The notes beneath the pieces were generated by a model. That model was not told where the DNA came from and searched no databases. It was given only the letters and a program-made list of their open reading frames with translations. From Stenotrophomonas sp. Iso1 (GTDB lineage Bacteria > Pseudomonadota > Gammaproteobacteria > Xanthomonadales > Xanthomonadaceae), in assembly GCF_027497995.1 (NCBI RefSeq), contig NZ_JAODBT010000001.1:620001-684000 (forward strand): a stretch of DNA of 64,000 nt. Reading direction: 5' to 3'. The position numbers and the translations under genes were made by a program. Numbering within the stretch: the stretch's first letter is position 1; each line of letters opens with the position of its first letter. Below are positions 46,865 to 55,901 of this stretch, piece by piece.

Positions 46865-46994
46865 CCGTTGCATGCCGTGCGTTCGCTGGTGCCGCGCGGT
46901 ACGCCACGGGCCGGAAGATGGATTCACCGAAACCCCGCCAGGGGTTACCGGCCCGGGGAGCATCATGTCGATGGTGTTGCCGGCCCGGGTGTTC

Positions 46995-47048
46995 GGCACA
47001 GGCGTGGATAAGCTGCGCAACCTTGCCAAGAGTGTGACGGTGGAATAA
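46995..47048 (+). pseudogene. Relic of a second glmS 3' end
   Basis: Eighteen codons read [17 protein letters not shown] and stop, against [17 protein letters not shown] in the intact gene. At DNA level 45 of 54 bases match and most differences are third-position, so the copy diverged while coding. Upstream 46960-46994 has weaker similarity, and no further glmS sequence remains. It may come from an integrative element that carried its own glmS end. Confidence 0.75.
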
Positions 47049-47128
47049 TTGGTGTAACGAAAGCGTAACCGTGGTTGCGGATAATCCCCCCAGCAGCCCG
47101 GTTCTCTCTCTCCCCCGACGCTGTGAAG

Positions 47129-47158
47129 AAGCCCGGCCCTGAGCCGGGCTTTTCTTTT
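47129..47158 (+). terminator. Intrinsic terminator downstream of the glmS relic
   Basis: AGCCCGGC (47130-47137) pairs with GCCGGGCT (47143-47150), followed by TTTCTTTTGT. It lies 80 bases after the relic stop, as if it once ended that gene. The same stem sequence recurs after the adhesin gene (54986-55006). Confidence 0.85.
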
Positions 47159-47495
47159 GTCAGGTAGCGACCTACAGCTTTTGTCGGGCGGCAACCTACA
47201 GACAGACGCCAATGGCTCTGTCACCGTCCGCACCTCGGCGGCTGGGGCCTGCCGGTACCTCGGATAGCAAGCGTTTCAGTATGTGATGAGAGTCGCGAAA
47301 AATACTGATAGGGCGGCGCTGCTTTTCCCGATTAACTGATTAGAGCAACAAAGAAGCCGGAAGAACGGCTGGGGAAATCATGATGTGGGGATGCAGGGGG
47401 GAGTCCGGGGCGGTACTGCCAGCGTTGGCGGTGCGCGTATGCGCGTGGGTGGCAGGTAAGCGTGGCATGGCTTGGCGCTACGGGGGCGTGCGCGC

Positions 47496-48353
47496 ATGAG
47501 CCGTGCCTACCATTTCATCGCCGGCATGCCGCGCTCGGGATCCACGTTGTTGGCAGGCATCCTGCGTCAGAACCCACGATTCCATGCCGCGATGAGCAGC
47601 CCGGTGGCGGGCCTGATCAACGGTGCACTGGAACAGATGGGCGCCGGCGGCGAGTCAGCGGCCTTCTTCGATGAAGCCAAGCGCAAGGCCATCTGCAGGG
47701 CCATGCTGGATGCCTACTACGCCGATTCGGCCGCACCGGTGGTGTTCGACACCAACCGGCAGTGGACCGCGCGCATGCATCAGCTGGCGGGCCTTGTGCC
47801 GGACTTCAAGATCATCTGCTGCGTGCGCAATCCGGCCTGGGTGATGGACAGCTTCGAGGCTATCCACCGTCGCAACCCGTTCGACTACAGCCGCATGTAC
47901 AACGCAGCCACGCGCCAGACGGTGTACAGCCGCTGCGAGCAGTTGATCAGCGCTGATGGCGTGGTTGGCGGTGCCTGGACAGCATTGAAGGAGGCCTATT
48001 ACGGCGATTTTTCAGAGCGCTTGCTGTTGGTGGACTACGAACTGCTTACCCGCCATCCGGCGCGCACCATGCAGTTGGTCTATCAGTTCCTGAGCGAAGC
48101 AGAGTACGCACACGACTTCGACAACGTCGAGTACGCCGAAGAAGCGTTCGACCAGCAATTGGGCGTCAAGGGCCTGCATGACGTCAGGCGCAAGGTCGAG
48201 TTCAAGGCGCGGCGCAGCATTCTGCCGCCGGATCTTTTCAATAAATATCAGGACATGGATTTCTGGCAGGACCAGACGGGCACTTCCGCCGGCATCATCG
48301 CCGCGCGTCGGTCCGAAACCCAGGCTCCGCTCATCACCAAGGCCACACCATGA
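47496..48353 (+). CDS. Sulfotransferase coupled to the adhesin gene
   Basis: 285 residues from ATG 47496. The PAPS 5'-phosphosulfate loop is HFIAGMPRSGSTLLAGIL near the N-terminus. The 3'-phosphate region is IICCVRNPAWVMDSFEAIHR near residue 110, with the arginine and serine of the family. Catalysis transfers sulfate from PAPS to hydroxyl or tyrosyl groups; its closest known relatives by motif are protein and carbohydrate sulfotransferases such as the xanthomonad RaxST type, though this was not tested. No signal peptide, so cytoplasmic. Its stop overlaps the next ATG (ATGA), so it is translationally coupled with the giant surface protein. Confidence 0.85.
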   Translation: MSRAYHFIAGMPRSGSTLLAGILRQNPRFHAAMSSPVAGLINGALEQMGAGGESAAFFDEAKRKAICRAMLDAYYADSAAPVVFDTNRQWTARMHQLAGLVPDFKIICCVRNPAWVMDSFEAIHRRNPFDYSRMYNAATRQTVYSRCEQLISADGVVGGAWTALKEAYYGDFSERLLLVDYELLTRHPARTMQLVYQFLSEAEYAHDFDNVEYAEEAFDQQLGVKGLHDVRRKVEFKARRSILPPDLFNKYQDMDFWQDQTGTSAGIIAARRSETQAPLITKATP

Positions 48354-51300
48354 AGCACACACTGCTCGGCGCAATCTCCACGCTGCTGCTCCCGTTCTCT
48401 GCCCACGCTGCATCTTCGGCAGGCGGGTACTTGATGCGCGGTGGCTATCAGCCGCGCAGCTACCTGCGAATGGGCCATGGCGACGACACCACCGCTACGT
48501 TGCCGCTAGGCAAAGCGACCACGCGCAAGCCATCGCCGGTGACGGTAGCCGCTGCCGATGTGCTGGATATCCAGCAGCATGCCGGGGTTACCGAGCTGGT
48601 GGTGATTGACAGCTCTGTGAAGGACAAGGCCACGCTTTATCACGGGCTAAATCCCGGTGTGGGCGTGGTTGAAATCGACGCGAATCGTCCAGGCCTTCCC
48701 CAGTTGGTACAGGCACTGCAGGGTTACACGGACCTTGCAGCGATTCACGTGGTGTCGCACGCGAGTCCGGGTTCATTGCAGCTGGGTAGCAGCCGCATCA
48801 CGGCAGAATCCATACATGCCGAACTGGGAGCGATGCATGCACTACGCACGGCTGTGCGTGAGGGCGCGGACTTGTTGTTCTACGGCTGTGATCTCGCCGC
48901 GAATGCCGATGGCGAAGCATTGTTGGACATCGTGCGCAGCCAGACCGGCATGGATGTCGCCGCCTCATCCAATCTGACAGGCAATGCCAGTCTGGGAGGG
49001 GATTGGGAACTTGAGGTGCGTCGTGGTGATGTCGAGAGCGCATTGGCCTTCTCAGGAAAAGCGCTTGTCGACTTCTCTGACGTTCTGGTAGCAAGTAATG
49101 GGCCCCATAACTTTGCTGGCTGGAGCGGGTCGTGGACGGGGCAGCTCAGTACCACCGACTTTCGGCTAACTGCCAAAGACGGTGCGGGGAATCCGCAATC
49201 CGTTGGTATCTACAGCGGTGATCTCAGCTACATGATGAATGGTGCTGGCAACGGCAACCATTACCTCTACCTGAAGGCCGATGGCACCAACACCACGGCG
49301 TTTGAGCTTACGGGGCTCACAGCTGGTGAGTACACCGCAGGCGGTCAATTCACGAATGTTCGTATTGTTGGCATGGTTCACGGAGGCGGCACCGTCGCTT
49401 CTGCGGCGCTGACCAACAGCGGGATGCTCAACGAGGCATTCGTGTTTGGTAGCGCCCAGCTAAGTTCCTTCCAGGGGGTGAAGCTCACAGGCTTCAAGCT
49501 CTATTTCGACTGTGATGGTGCTTGTGACCTGCTCAGCGAAGCGGCGTCCTTTGAATTCCGTAACTTCACCATCCAGAACGCGATCAGTACACCACCCGTG
49601 CCGGTGGTAACCGATGGCAACATCAGCATCTCAGGCGCAAGCGGCACCAGTGGCGCCTACAAGATTGGTGACACGGTTACCGCCACCTGGAACAACACGG
49701 CAGGTGGCGACAACAATGCGTCGGTCACCGGGGTGACCATGGACTTCAGCCAGTTCGGTGGCGGCGCGGCAGTGGCTGCGACGAACAGCAGCGGAAGCTG
49801 GACGGCGACGTACACCCTGACTGCCGGTGCAATCGACACAGCCAACCGCAACGTCAGCGTGACCGCGACGAACAGCGGCGGCGCCACGACGACCGCGGAT
49901 TCAACCAACGCCATCGTGGACAACATCGCGCCGACGGTAACTGACGGTAGGATCAGCATCAGTGGCGCCAGTGGCACCAATGGTGCCTACAGAATCGGCG
50001 ACACGGTGACCGCCACCTGGAACAACACCGCCGGTGGCGACAACAACTCCGACACCATCTCCTCTGTGACGATTGACTTCAGCCAGTTCGGTAGAAGTAC
50101 CGCCGTGGCCGCAATCAACAGCGCGGGCATCTGGACGGCGACGCACACCATCGTTGCCGGCAACATCGACACGACCAATCGCAATGTCACTGTCTCCGCG
50201 ACTGACAACGCCGGCAACGCCACTTCGACGGCGGATACCGCCAATGCCATCGTGGACAACATCGCGCCCTCGGTGAGCAGCATCGCCGTGAGCGGTACGC
50301 CGGGCTCAGGTGATACGTCGATGGCATTCACCGCGACCTTCAGCGAGCCGGTGACGAACGTGTCCACCTATGATTTCGCTCTGGTTGGCACGGGAAGCGC
50401 ATCCGGGTCCATTACCAGCGTGTCTGCTTCGAGCGGGTCTGCCGTCAATGTCAATGTGGTGGGTATCAGCGGGACTGGCACGCTCAGGGTCGATCTCAAT
50501 GGCTCCGCAAGCGCCGTCGACGATGTTGGCAACACGGTGGCCGCCTTCAGCAGCGGGTCCACGCATTCGGTTGCCATTCTGACTGCACCCGATGCACCTG
50601 CCATCGGTACGGCATTGCCAGGTGATGGACAGGTGGCGGTGACGTTGAGCGCGCCGGCCAGCAATGGTGGCGCGCCGATCACCACTTACACGGCAACGGC
50701 CAGCCCAGGCGGAGCCTTCGGCACGTGCGCGGGCCCCTCGGCATGCACGGCGACGGTCACCGGTTTAAGCAATGGCACCCCGTACACCTTCACAGCGACA
50801 GCGACCAACGCCATCGGCACCAGCCCGGCCTCGACTCAGAGTGGCCAAGCCACGCCCAAGGGCAACCAGACCATCACCTTTGCCAATCCCGGTGCGCAGA
50901 ACTACGGTACCTCGCCCGATCTGTCGGTCCTGAATGGTGGGGCTTCATCGACGTCGGGCCTGATGGTGTCGTTCACGTCATCGACCACTGGCGTCTGCAT
51001 GATCACCAGTGATGGCGTGCTGACTTTTTTCACCGCCGGGAGCTGCACGGTAGACGCCGACCAGGCTGGCAACAGCAGCTGGAACGCGGCGCCCACGGTC
51101 AGCCGTAGCTTTACGGTTAATGCGATCGTGCCCGGGACGCCAACCATCGGTACCGCAACCGCAGGCGACACCCAGGCAACGGTGACGTTCACCGCTCCAG
51201 CGAGCGTGGGGGGTGGAAACATCTCCGGCTACACGGTGACCGCGAGCCCGGGGGGAGCCACGGGTACCGGTAGCCACTCACCGATTACGGTGACTGGCTT

Positions 51301-54300
51301 GACCAACGGCACGCCCTACGAATTTACCGTCACCGCGACCAACAACGTCGGCACCGGCGCGGCGTCGAATGCTTCCAACTCGATCACGCCCGCAGCGCCG
51401 CAGACCATCACCTTCGCCAATCCCGGTACGCAGAACTACGGTACCTCGCCCGATCTGTCGGTGCTGAATGGTGGGGCGTCATCGACGTCGGGCCTGGCGG
51501 TGTCATTCACGTCAGCGACGAAGGGTGTCTGCACGATCACCCGCGCCGGTGTGCTGACGTTTGTTGCGGCGGGCACCTGCACGATCAGTGCCGATCAGGG
51601 CGGCAGTTCATCGTTCCTGGAGGCTGCGCAGGTGGCGCAATCGTTCACGGTCAGTCCGGTTGTGCCGGGCGCGCCCGTCGACCCGGTAGCCACGGGAGGT
51701 GACACCCAGGCGAGCATTGCATTCGCTGCACCGTTGAACATCGGTGGTTCGGCCATCACCGGCTATACCGTCTTCATTACGCCTGCCGATGTTGCGCCTG
51801 TAAGCGGCTCAAGCTCGCCCATTGTCATTACCGGGTTGACCAACGGCCAGGCGTATAGCTTCAGTGTCGCTGCGGGCAATGTTGCGGGCACCGGCCCGGC
51901 ATCGGTCGCCTCGAACAGCACCACCCCGAAGGCAGCGCAGACCATTACCTTCATCAACCCGATCGCGCAGAACTTCGGCACGACGCCGACGCTCAGCGCC
52001 AGGTCGGATTCGGGGCTGACGCCGCTGTTCACCTCGAGTACGACTGACATTTGCGCCATCACAGCCAGCGGCGCGCTGACATTCATGAGCGCAGGGACAT
52101 GCACCATCAAGGCCGACCAGAGTGGCAACGGCAGCTACCTGGCGGCAACGCCAGTGACCCGCAGCTTCACGGTCAATGCGGTACTGCCCGGTGCGCCGAC
52201 GATCGGGGCCGCCACCGCGCAGGGCATCGACAAGGCGGAGGTTTTCTTCACTGCGCCGGCCAGCAGTGGCGGTGTCGCCATTACCGGTTACACGGTGACG
52301 AGCAGCCCCGGTGGTGCGACCAAGACAGGAGCTGGCAGTCCTATCGTCGTTGACGGACTCAACCCGGCAACGTCGTACACCTTCACGGTGAGTGCAACCA
52401 ACGTGGTCGGCACCGGTCCGGGGTCGACCGCTTCCAATCCGGTCACCACCATCCCGGTACTGCAAGCCAATGATGTCAGCGGTAGCGTGACCTACGGCGC
52501 GGCTGCCACCGTGATTGCGTTGTCGATCACTGGTGTCGCCGACGAAGTGCTCATCACATCTCAGCCGGTGAATGGCAGTGCGGTCGTCAGTGGTACTTCT
52601 GTCAGCTACCAGCCCCATCCTGGTTACGCGGGCCCGGACCAGTTCACCTATGCCGCGAAGGATGCGTACAGCACGTCTGCGCCAGCGCGGGTGGACATCC
52701 GGGTGGCCGCGCCGACACTGACGATGACGTTGGACGCGTTGCCGGCCACACAGGCCAGTACCGTCTATACGCAGACGCTGGGCGCCAGCGGTGGTACCGG
52801 TCCGTATGGGTATGCCGTCACCGGCGGCAGTCTGCCCAACGGCCTGACGCTGTCGGCGTTGGGCGAACTGACGGGCACATCGACGCAGGTGGGCACTTTC
52901 AACGTGACCATCACCGCGACAGACAGCAGCACGGGCGATGGGCCTTTCAGCGTGTCGCAGAGCTACCGCCTGGTGGTGGGGGCGGCACAGGTGACGCTGG
53001 ATACGCGTGTGTTGCCGCCCGCCAGCGGCGACCAGGGCTACTCACAGACGCTGACCGCCAGTGGTGGCAGTGCGCCGTATCGCTTCGCGGTGACGGGGGG
53101 GCAGTTGCCTGCCGGTCTGTCACTGGCACCGACCGGGGAATTGTCCGGTGAGCCGGAAGCCGCCGGTAGCTACACCTTCACAGTGGAAGTGACAGATGCC
53201 AACGGCTTCACCGGCACACAGTCGTTGACGCTGAAGGTGGAGTTGACGGCGCAGGTGATCAGCGCGTTGGCGAGCGATCCGCAGGCACCGGTGTTTGCGC
53301 AGGGTGGGAGCTTCACCGTATCGGCCACCGGCGGTGGCTCCGGCAACCCGGTGCTGTTCGGCAGTGCCTCGCCGGGCGTGTGCTCGGTTGCGGGTGCGCA
53401 AGTGACCATGCTGGCAGCCGGCAACTGCGTGGTGAGTGCCGACCAGGCCGGCAATGCGATGTATCAGGCCGCATCGCAGCTACGTCTGGAGATCGTCATT
53501 TCGGCGGCAATGCCGACGTTGGAGTGGATGCAGGCGCAGACCAAGATCTATGGCGAAGCTGCGTTCGAGTTGGCTGATCCGCGCAGCAACAGCCAGGGTG
53601 CTTTCAGCTTCAGCAGCAGCAACACGTCCGTGGCCACCGTCAGTGGGCGCACGGTGACGCTGGTCGGCGCGGGTACCACCACATTGATTGCCACACAGCA
53701 GGCGCATGGCAGCTACACCGCCGCCACGGTGGAGGTGGAACTGACGGTGAGTGCGCGGCCGGATCCGACGCTTGATGCCGAAGTACGCGGCAGCGTGCAG
53801 GCGCAGGTGGACGCGAGTGTGCGTTTCGCGCGCGTGCAGCTGAGCAATATTCAGGCGCGTCTGCAGCAGGTACGTTCCGGTGACAACCCGTCCTCGGCGG
53901 CGCTGACATTGGCCTATGCAGGCGACCTGCTCGGCCAGGGCATGTCAGTGCCGGTCAGGCTGCCGATGAACGCGTGGAAGGGATTGCCGGCGGGTTGGGG
54001 TGGCTGGATGTCAGGCACCGCGACCTTCGGCAACAGCGGGCAGCAACGCGGCGGTGGCTTTGATTTCCACACCGATGGCATCAGCCTGGGCGTGGACCGC
54101 GCATTGGGCAACAACGCGTTGATGGGTGCGGCGGCCAGCATGGGCCGCAACCGTAGTCGCCTGGATCACTCCCCTTCACGGATGGATGCTGACCAGTATT
54201 CGCTGGCGTTGTATGGCCTGTGGCGTGCGGGTGAACACCTGTTCGTCGATGGCGTGCTGGGGCATGGTTGGCTGGACTTCGATATGGCCCGCTGGAGCGA

Positions 54301-54931
54301 TGTGATGGGCAAAACCGCGTCTGGCCAGCGCGATGGTCAGCAGACGTTCGGTGCGCTCACCTTTGGCTACCAGCAGCAGCTCAATCGCGTTTCGTTGGCA
54401 GGCTACGGCCGCTTCGATGGCAGTCGCAGTGCCTTGGACGGCTACCGTGAGTACGGTCTGGGCGTGTACGACCTGGACTACGCAGCGCAGACGGTGAACA
54501 ACAGCGGGCTGGCTGTCGGCATGGACGGCAGCTATCTGTGGCGCGGTGACACGTTGGAGCTGCGGCCGTTCTGGAAGGTCGAATACCGCCAGTCGTTGTC
54601 CAATACCGGTGACGCACGCATCAATTACGTGCAGCAGCCGGTAACGGGTGGCTACCTGCTGGGAATGAACAGCTATGCCGACGACATGCTGACCCTCGGC
54701 GCAGGCCTGGACATGCGAACCCAGCGCGGTTGGTTGATCTCGCTGTTGTTCGGTCGCGATCAGGGGCGCAGCAGTGACAGCAGCAACAGCGTCGGCCTGC
54801 GTGTTTCGTACGGCAAGGGCGGCGCTTCGTCGATGGACATGGGCATGTACTCGGCCGATGGCGAGTTGAGGGAATGCCAAGGGCGTCGTTGCCGGCGTGG
54901 GCAGACGCGCGGCGGAGAAATCCATCCCTGA
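48350..54931 (+). CDS. Giant DUF4347 / Ig-like / FN3 autotransporter adhesin
   Basis: 2193 residues. Signal peptide 1-20 (LLGAISTLLLPFSAHAA). A DUF4347 domain spans about 70-245 with HVVSHASPG and LLFYGCDLAANADGEALL. A jellyroll-like region follows, then two Ig-like repeats with ISGASGTSGAYKIGDTVTA, then three 178-residue units starting QTITFANPG, each followed by an FN3 module, then two putative-Ig (He_PIG-like) repeats with SGGTGPYGYAVTGGSLPNGL, a helical linker (VQAQVDASVRFARVQLSNIQ) and an autotransporter barrel from about 1875. Barrel strands run to GLRVSYGKGG (about 2160); a further 34-residue tail with two cysteines and many arginines ends ...GGEIHP, which is unusual because barrels normally end in F or W. 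It should be displayed on the outer membrane. Confidence 0.9.
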   Translation: MKHTLLGAISTLLLPFSAHAASSAGGYLMRGGYQPRSYLRMGHGDDTTATLPLGKATTRKPSPVTVAAADVLDIQQHAGVTELVVIDSSVKDKATLYHGLNPGVGVVEIDANRPGLPQLVQALQGYTDLAAIHVVSHASPGSLQLGSSRITAESIHAELGAMHALRTAVREGADLLFYGCDLAANADGEALLDIVRSQTGMDVAASSNLTGNASLGGDWELEVRRGDVESALAFSGKALVDFSDVLVASNGPHNFAGWSGSWTGQLSTTDFRLTAKDGAGNPQSVGIYSGDLSYMMNGAGNGNHYLYLKADGTNTTAFELTGLTAGEYTAGGQFTNVRIVGMVHGGGTVASAALTNSGMLNEAFVFGSAQLSSFQGVKLTGFKLYFDCDGACDLLSEAASFEFRNFTIQNAISTPPVPVVTDGNISISGASGTSGAYKIGDTVTATWNNTAGGDNNASVTGVTMDFSQFGGGAAVAATNSSGSWTATYTLTAGAIDTANRNVSVTATNSGGATTTADSTNAIVDNIAPTVTDGRISISGASGTNGAYRIGDTVTATWNNTAGGDNNSDTISSVTIDFSQFGRSTAVAAINSAGIWTATHTIVAGNIDTTNRNVTVSATDNAGNATSTADTANAIVDNIAPSVSSIAVSGTPGSGDTSMAFTATFSEPVTNVSTYDFALVGTGSASGSITSVSASSGSAVNVNVVGISGTGTLRVDLNGSASAVDDVGNTVAAFSSGSTHSVAILTAPDAPAIGTALPGDGQVAVTLSAPASNGGAPITTYTATASPGGAFGTCAGPSACTATVTGLSNGTPYTFTATATNAIGTSPASTQSGQATPKGNQTITFANPGAQNYGTSPDLSVLNGGASSTSGLMVSFTSSTTGVCMITSDGVLTFFTAGSCTVDADQAGNSSWNAAPTVSRSFTVNAIVPGTPTIGTATAGDTQATVTFTAPASVGGGNISGYTVTASPGGATGTGSHSPITVTGLTNGTPYEFTVTATNNVGTGAASNASNSITPAAPQTITFANPGTQNYGTSPDLSVLNGGASSTSGLAVSFTSATKGVCTITRAGVLTFVAAGTCTISADQGGSSSFLEAAQVAQSFTVSPVVPGAPVDPVATGGDTQASIAFAAPLNIGGSAITGYTVFITPADVAPVSGSSSPIVITGLTNGQAYSFSVAAGNVAGTGPASVASNSTTPKAAQTITFINPIAQNFGTTPTLSARSDSGLTPLFTSSTTDICAITASGALTFMSAGTCTIKADQSGNGSYLAATPVTRSFTVNAVLPGAPTIGAATAQGIDKAEVFFTAPASSGGVAITGYTVTSSPGGATKTGAGSPIVVDGLNPATSYTFTVSATNVVGTGPGSTASNPVTTIPVLQANDVSGSVTYGAAATVIALSITGVADEVLITSQPVNGSAVVSGTSVSYQPHPGYAGPDQFTYAAKDAYSTSAPARVDIRVAAPTLTMTLDALPATQASTVYTQTLGASGGTGPYGYAVTGGSLPNGLTLSALGELTGTSTQVGTFNVTITATDSSTGDGPFSVSQSYRLVVGAAQVTLDTRVLPPASGDQGYSQTLTASGGSAPYRFAVTGGQLPAGLSLAPTGELSGEPEAAGSYTFTVEVTDANGFTGTQSLTLKVELTAQVISALASDPQAPVFAQGGSFTVSATGGGSGNPVLFGSASPGVCSVAGAQVTMLAAGNCVVSADQAGNAMYQAASQLRLEIVISAAMPTLEWMQAQTKIYGEAAFELADPRSNSQGAFSFSSSNTSVATVSGRTVTLVGAGTTTLIATQQAHGSYTAATVEVELTVSARPDPTLDAEVRGSVQAQVDASVRFARVQLSNIQARLQQVRSGDNPSSAALTLAYAGDLLGQGMSVPVRLPMNAWKGLPAGWGGWMSGTATFGNSGQQRGGGFDFHTDGISLGVDRALGNNALMGAAASMGRNRSRLDHSPSRMDADQYSLALYGLWRAGEHLFVDGVLGHGWLDFDMARWSDVMGKTASGQRDGQQTFGALTFGYQQQLNRVSLAGYGRFDGSRSALDGYREYGLGVYDLDYAAQTVNNSGLAVGMDGSYLWRGDTLELRPFWKVEYRQSLSNTGDARINYVQQPVTGGYLLGMNSYADDMLTLGAGLDMRTQRGWLISLLFGRDQGRSSDSSNSVGLRVSYGKGGASSMDMGMYSADGELRECQGRRCRRGQTRGGEIHP
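49612..50278 (+). repeat. Two Ig-like repeats in the adhesin gene
   Basis: About 330-base units, beginning near 49612 and 49945, encode ISISGASGT-S/N-GAY-K/R-IGDT and ADxxNAIVDNIAP. They are highly similar and in tandem. Confidence 0.75.
50867..52470 (+). repeat. Three 534-537-base repeats in the adhesin gene
   Basis: Units start at 50867, 51401 and 51938, each with CAGACCAT(C/T)ACCTTC-like beginnings and encoding TITFxNPxxQNxGT, a cysteine-containing GVC-I module and an FN3 module. The first two are most alike. Confidence 0.85.
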
Positions 54932-54985
54932 TGCACGGCGGCGGCCCCGGCAGGTGACTGCCGGGCTTCGCTGACCAGACGTTAC

Positions 54986-55017
54986 AGCCCGGCGTTGTGC
55001 CGGGCTTTTCTTTGTCT
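54986..55017 (+). terminator. Intrinsic terminator of the adhesin gene
   Basis: AGCCCGGC (54986-54993) and GCCGGGCT (54999-55006) with loop GTTGT, followed by TTTCTTTGTC. Confidence 0.85.
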
Positions 55018-55324
55018 TTGTCTTTGTCCGGCATCCCGGCACGCTCCATCCGACGCTTCGTTTTACCTGGGCACCGAAAAACGTCCGGAAGCGTGTGGAT
55101 TTCCGCCGCTCAGGTTCCAAGAGAAACACGTGGCGTGTGGTGGCGAACGCTGCGGTGGCGCCTCAACGGCGGTACAAGCGCGTGGCGATACGGGTATGAG
55201 CGAATGGGCGCTGGCGCGGGGGCGTTGGAGGTTTGGCGCAGATCGACATCCCTCTGTTGCCAACACCAAGAGGAAGGCTAGGCGGAGGAGATGTCGGGGG
55301 GGCGTCCGCCTCAACGCCGAACAC

Positions 55325-55352
55325 AAAAAACGCCGGCATTGCCGGCGTTTTC
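55325..55352 (-). terminator. Intrinsic terminator of gloA
   Basis: AACGCCGGCA and TGCCGGCGTT pair closely around a small loop; on the minus strand a run of six T follows. Confidence 0.85.
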
Positions 55353-55373
55353 TGCAGTCACGCGGGACTCAAA

Positions 55374-55901
55374 TCACGGCCTTACGGTGTTGGAAATCAC
55401 TTCCACCCAGTAGCCATCCGGGTCCTTGATGAAGGCCAGGTTCTTCATGCGGCCGTCGGTCAGGCGCTTTTGGAACGGCACGTTCAATGCTTCAAAACGG
55501 GCGCATGCCGTTTCGATATCGGGCACCGACACGCAGATGTGGCCGAAGCCGCGCGGGTCGCTGTTGCCATCGTGATAAACCGGGCCGTCCTGCTTCTCGG
55601 TGCCGTGGTTGTAGGTGAGTTCCAGCACCCCCGGGATGCCGGCCATCCACAGGCGGCGCGCTGAATCTTCTTCGGGGACCTGCGTGCCAGCGGGCACATA
55701 GGCGAGGAAGTACAGACTGAATTCGGCTTCGGGGAAGTCCCGCTGATCGACCAGTTGGAAGCCCAGCACGCGCGTGTAGAAATCCAGCGACGCGTGGATG
55801 TCCTTGACCCGCAGCATGGTGTGGTTGAAGACGAAACCGGTGGTTTCGGCCGGCACTTCGGCAGCCACGCCGGGCTGCTGGTGGAGGGTTTGGAGGCTCA
55901 T
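55374..55901 (-). CDS. gloA: Glyoxalase I (lactoylglutathione lyase)
   Basis: 175 residues. It isomerises the methylglyoxal-glutathione hemithioacetal to S-lactoylglutathione. Metal ligands are visible: His27 in NHTMLRVKD, Glu in GVLELTYNHGTEKQDG, His in GFGHICVSVPD and Glu in GYWVEVISN. The helix DIHASLDFYTRVLGFQLVD is typical. The length of 175 and the KNLAFIKDPDGYW segment match the zinc-type or longer class. It is monocistronic with its own terminator. Confidence 0.96.
   Translation of the reverse strand: MSLQTLHQQPGVAAEVPAETTGFVFNHTMLRVKDIHASLDFYTRVLGFQLVDQRDFPEAEFSLYFLAYVPAGTQVPEEDSARRLWMAGIPGVLELTYNHGTEKQDGPVYHDGNSDPRGFGHICVSVPDIETACARFEALNVPFQKRLTDGRMKNLAFIKDPDGYWVEVISNTVRP

Larger units (their letters stand above)
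46803..47495. other. 693-base gap containing two terminators and a glmS relic
   Basis: No intact gene. It holds the CBS-gene terminator (46831-46864), the glmS 3' relic (46995-47048) and another intrinsic terminator (47129-47158). I see nothing in 47160-47495 except the probable promoter region of the sulfotransferase gene. Confidence 0.6.
54932..55373. other. 442-base gap between adhesin and glyoxalase genes
   Basis: It holds the adhesin terminator, a short TTTGTC tandem run at 55010-55028, and at 55325-55352 the glyoxalase terminator. The middle 300 bases show no convincing gene. Confidence 0.55.

Noticed and set aside
46866..46994. tRNA-like fold upstream of the glmS relic
   Set aside because: Stems can be drawn, but no TpsiC (GGTTCGAATCC-like) or anticodon arm is present. 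No tRNA or rRNA was recognised anywhere in the window.
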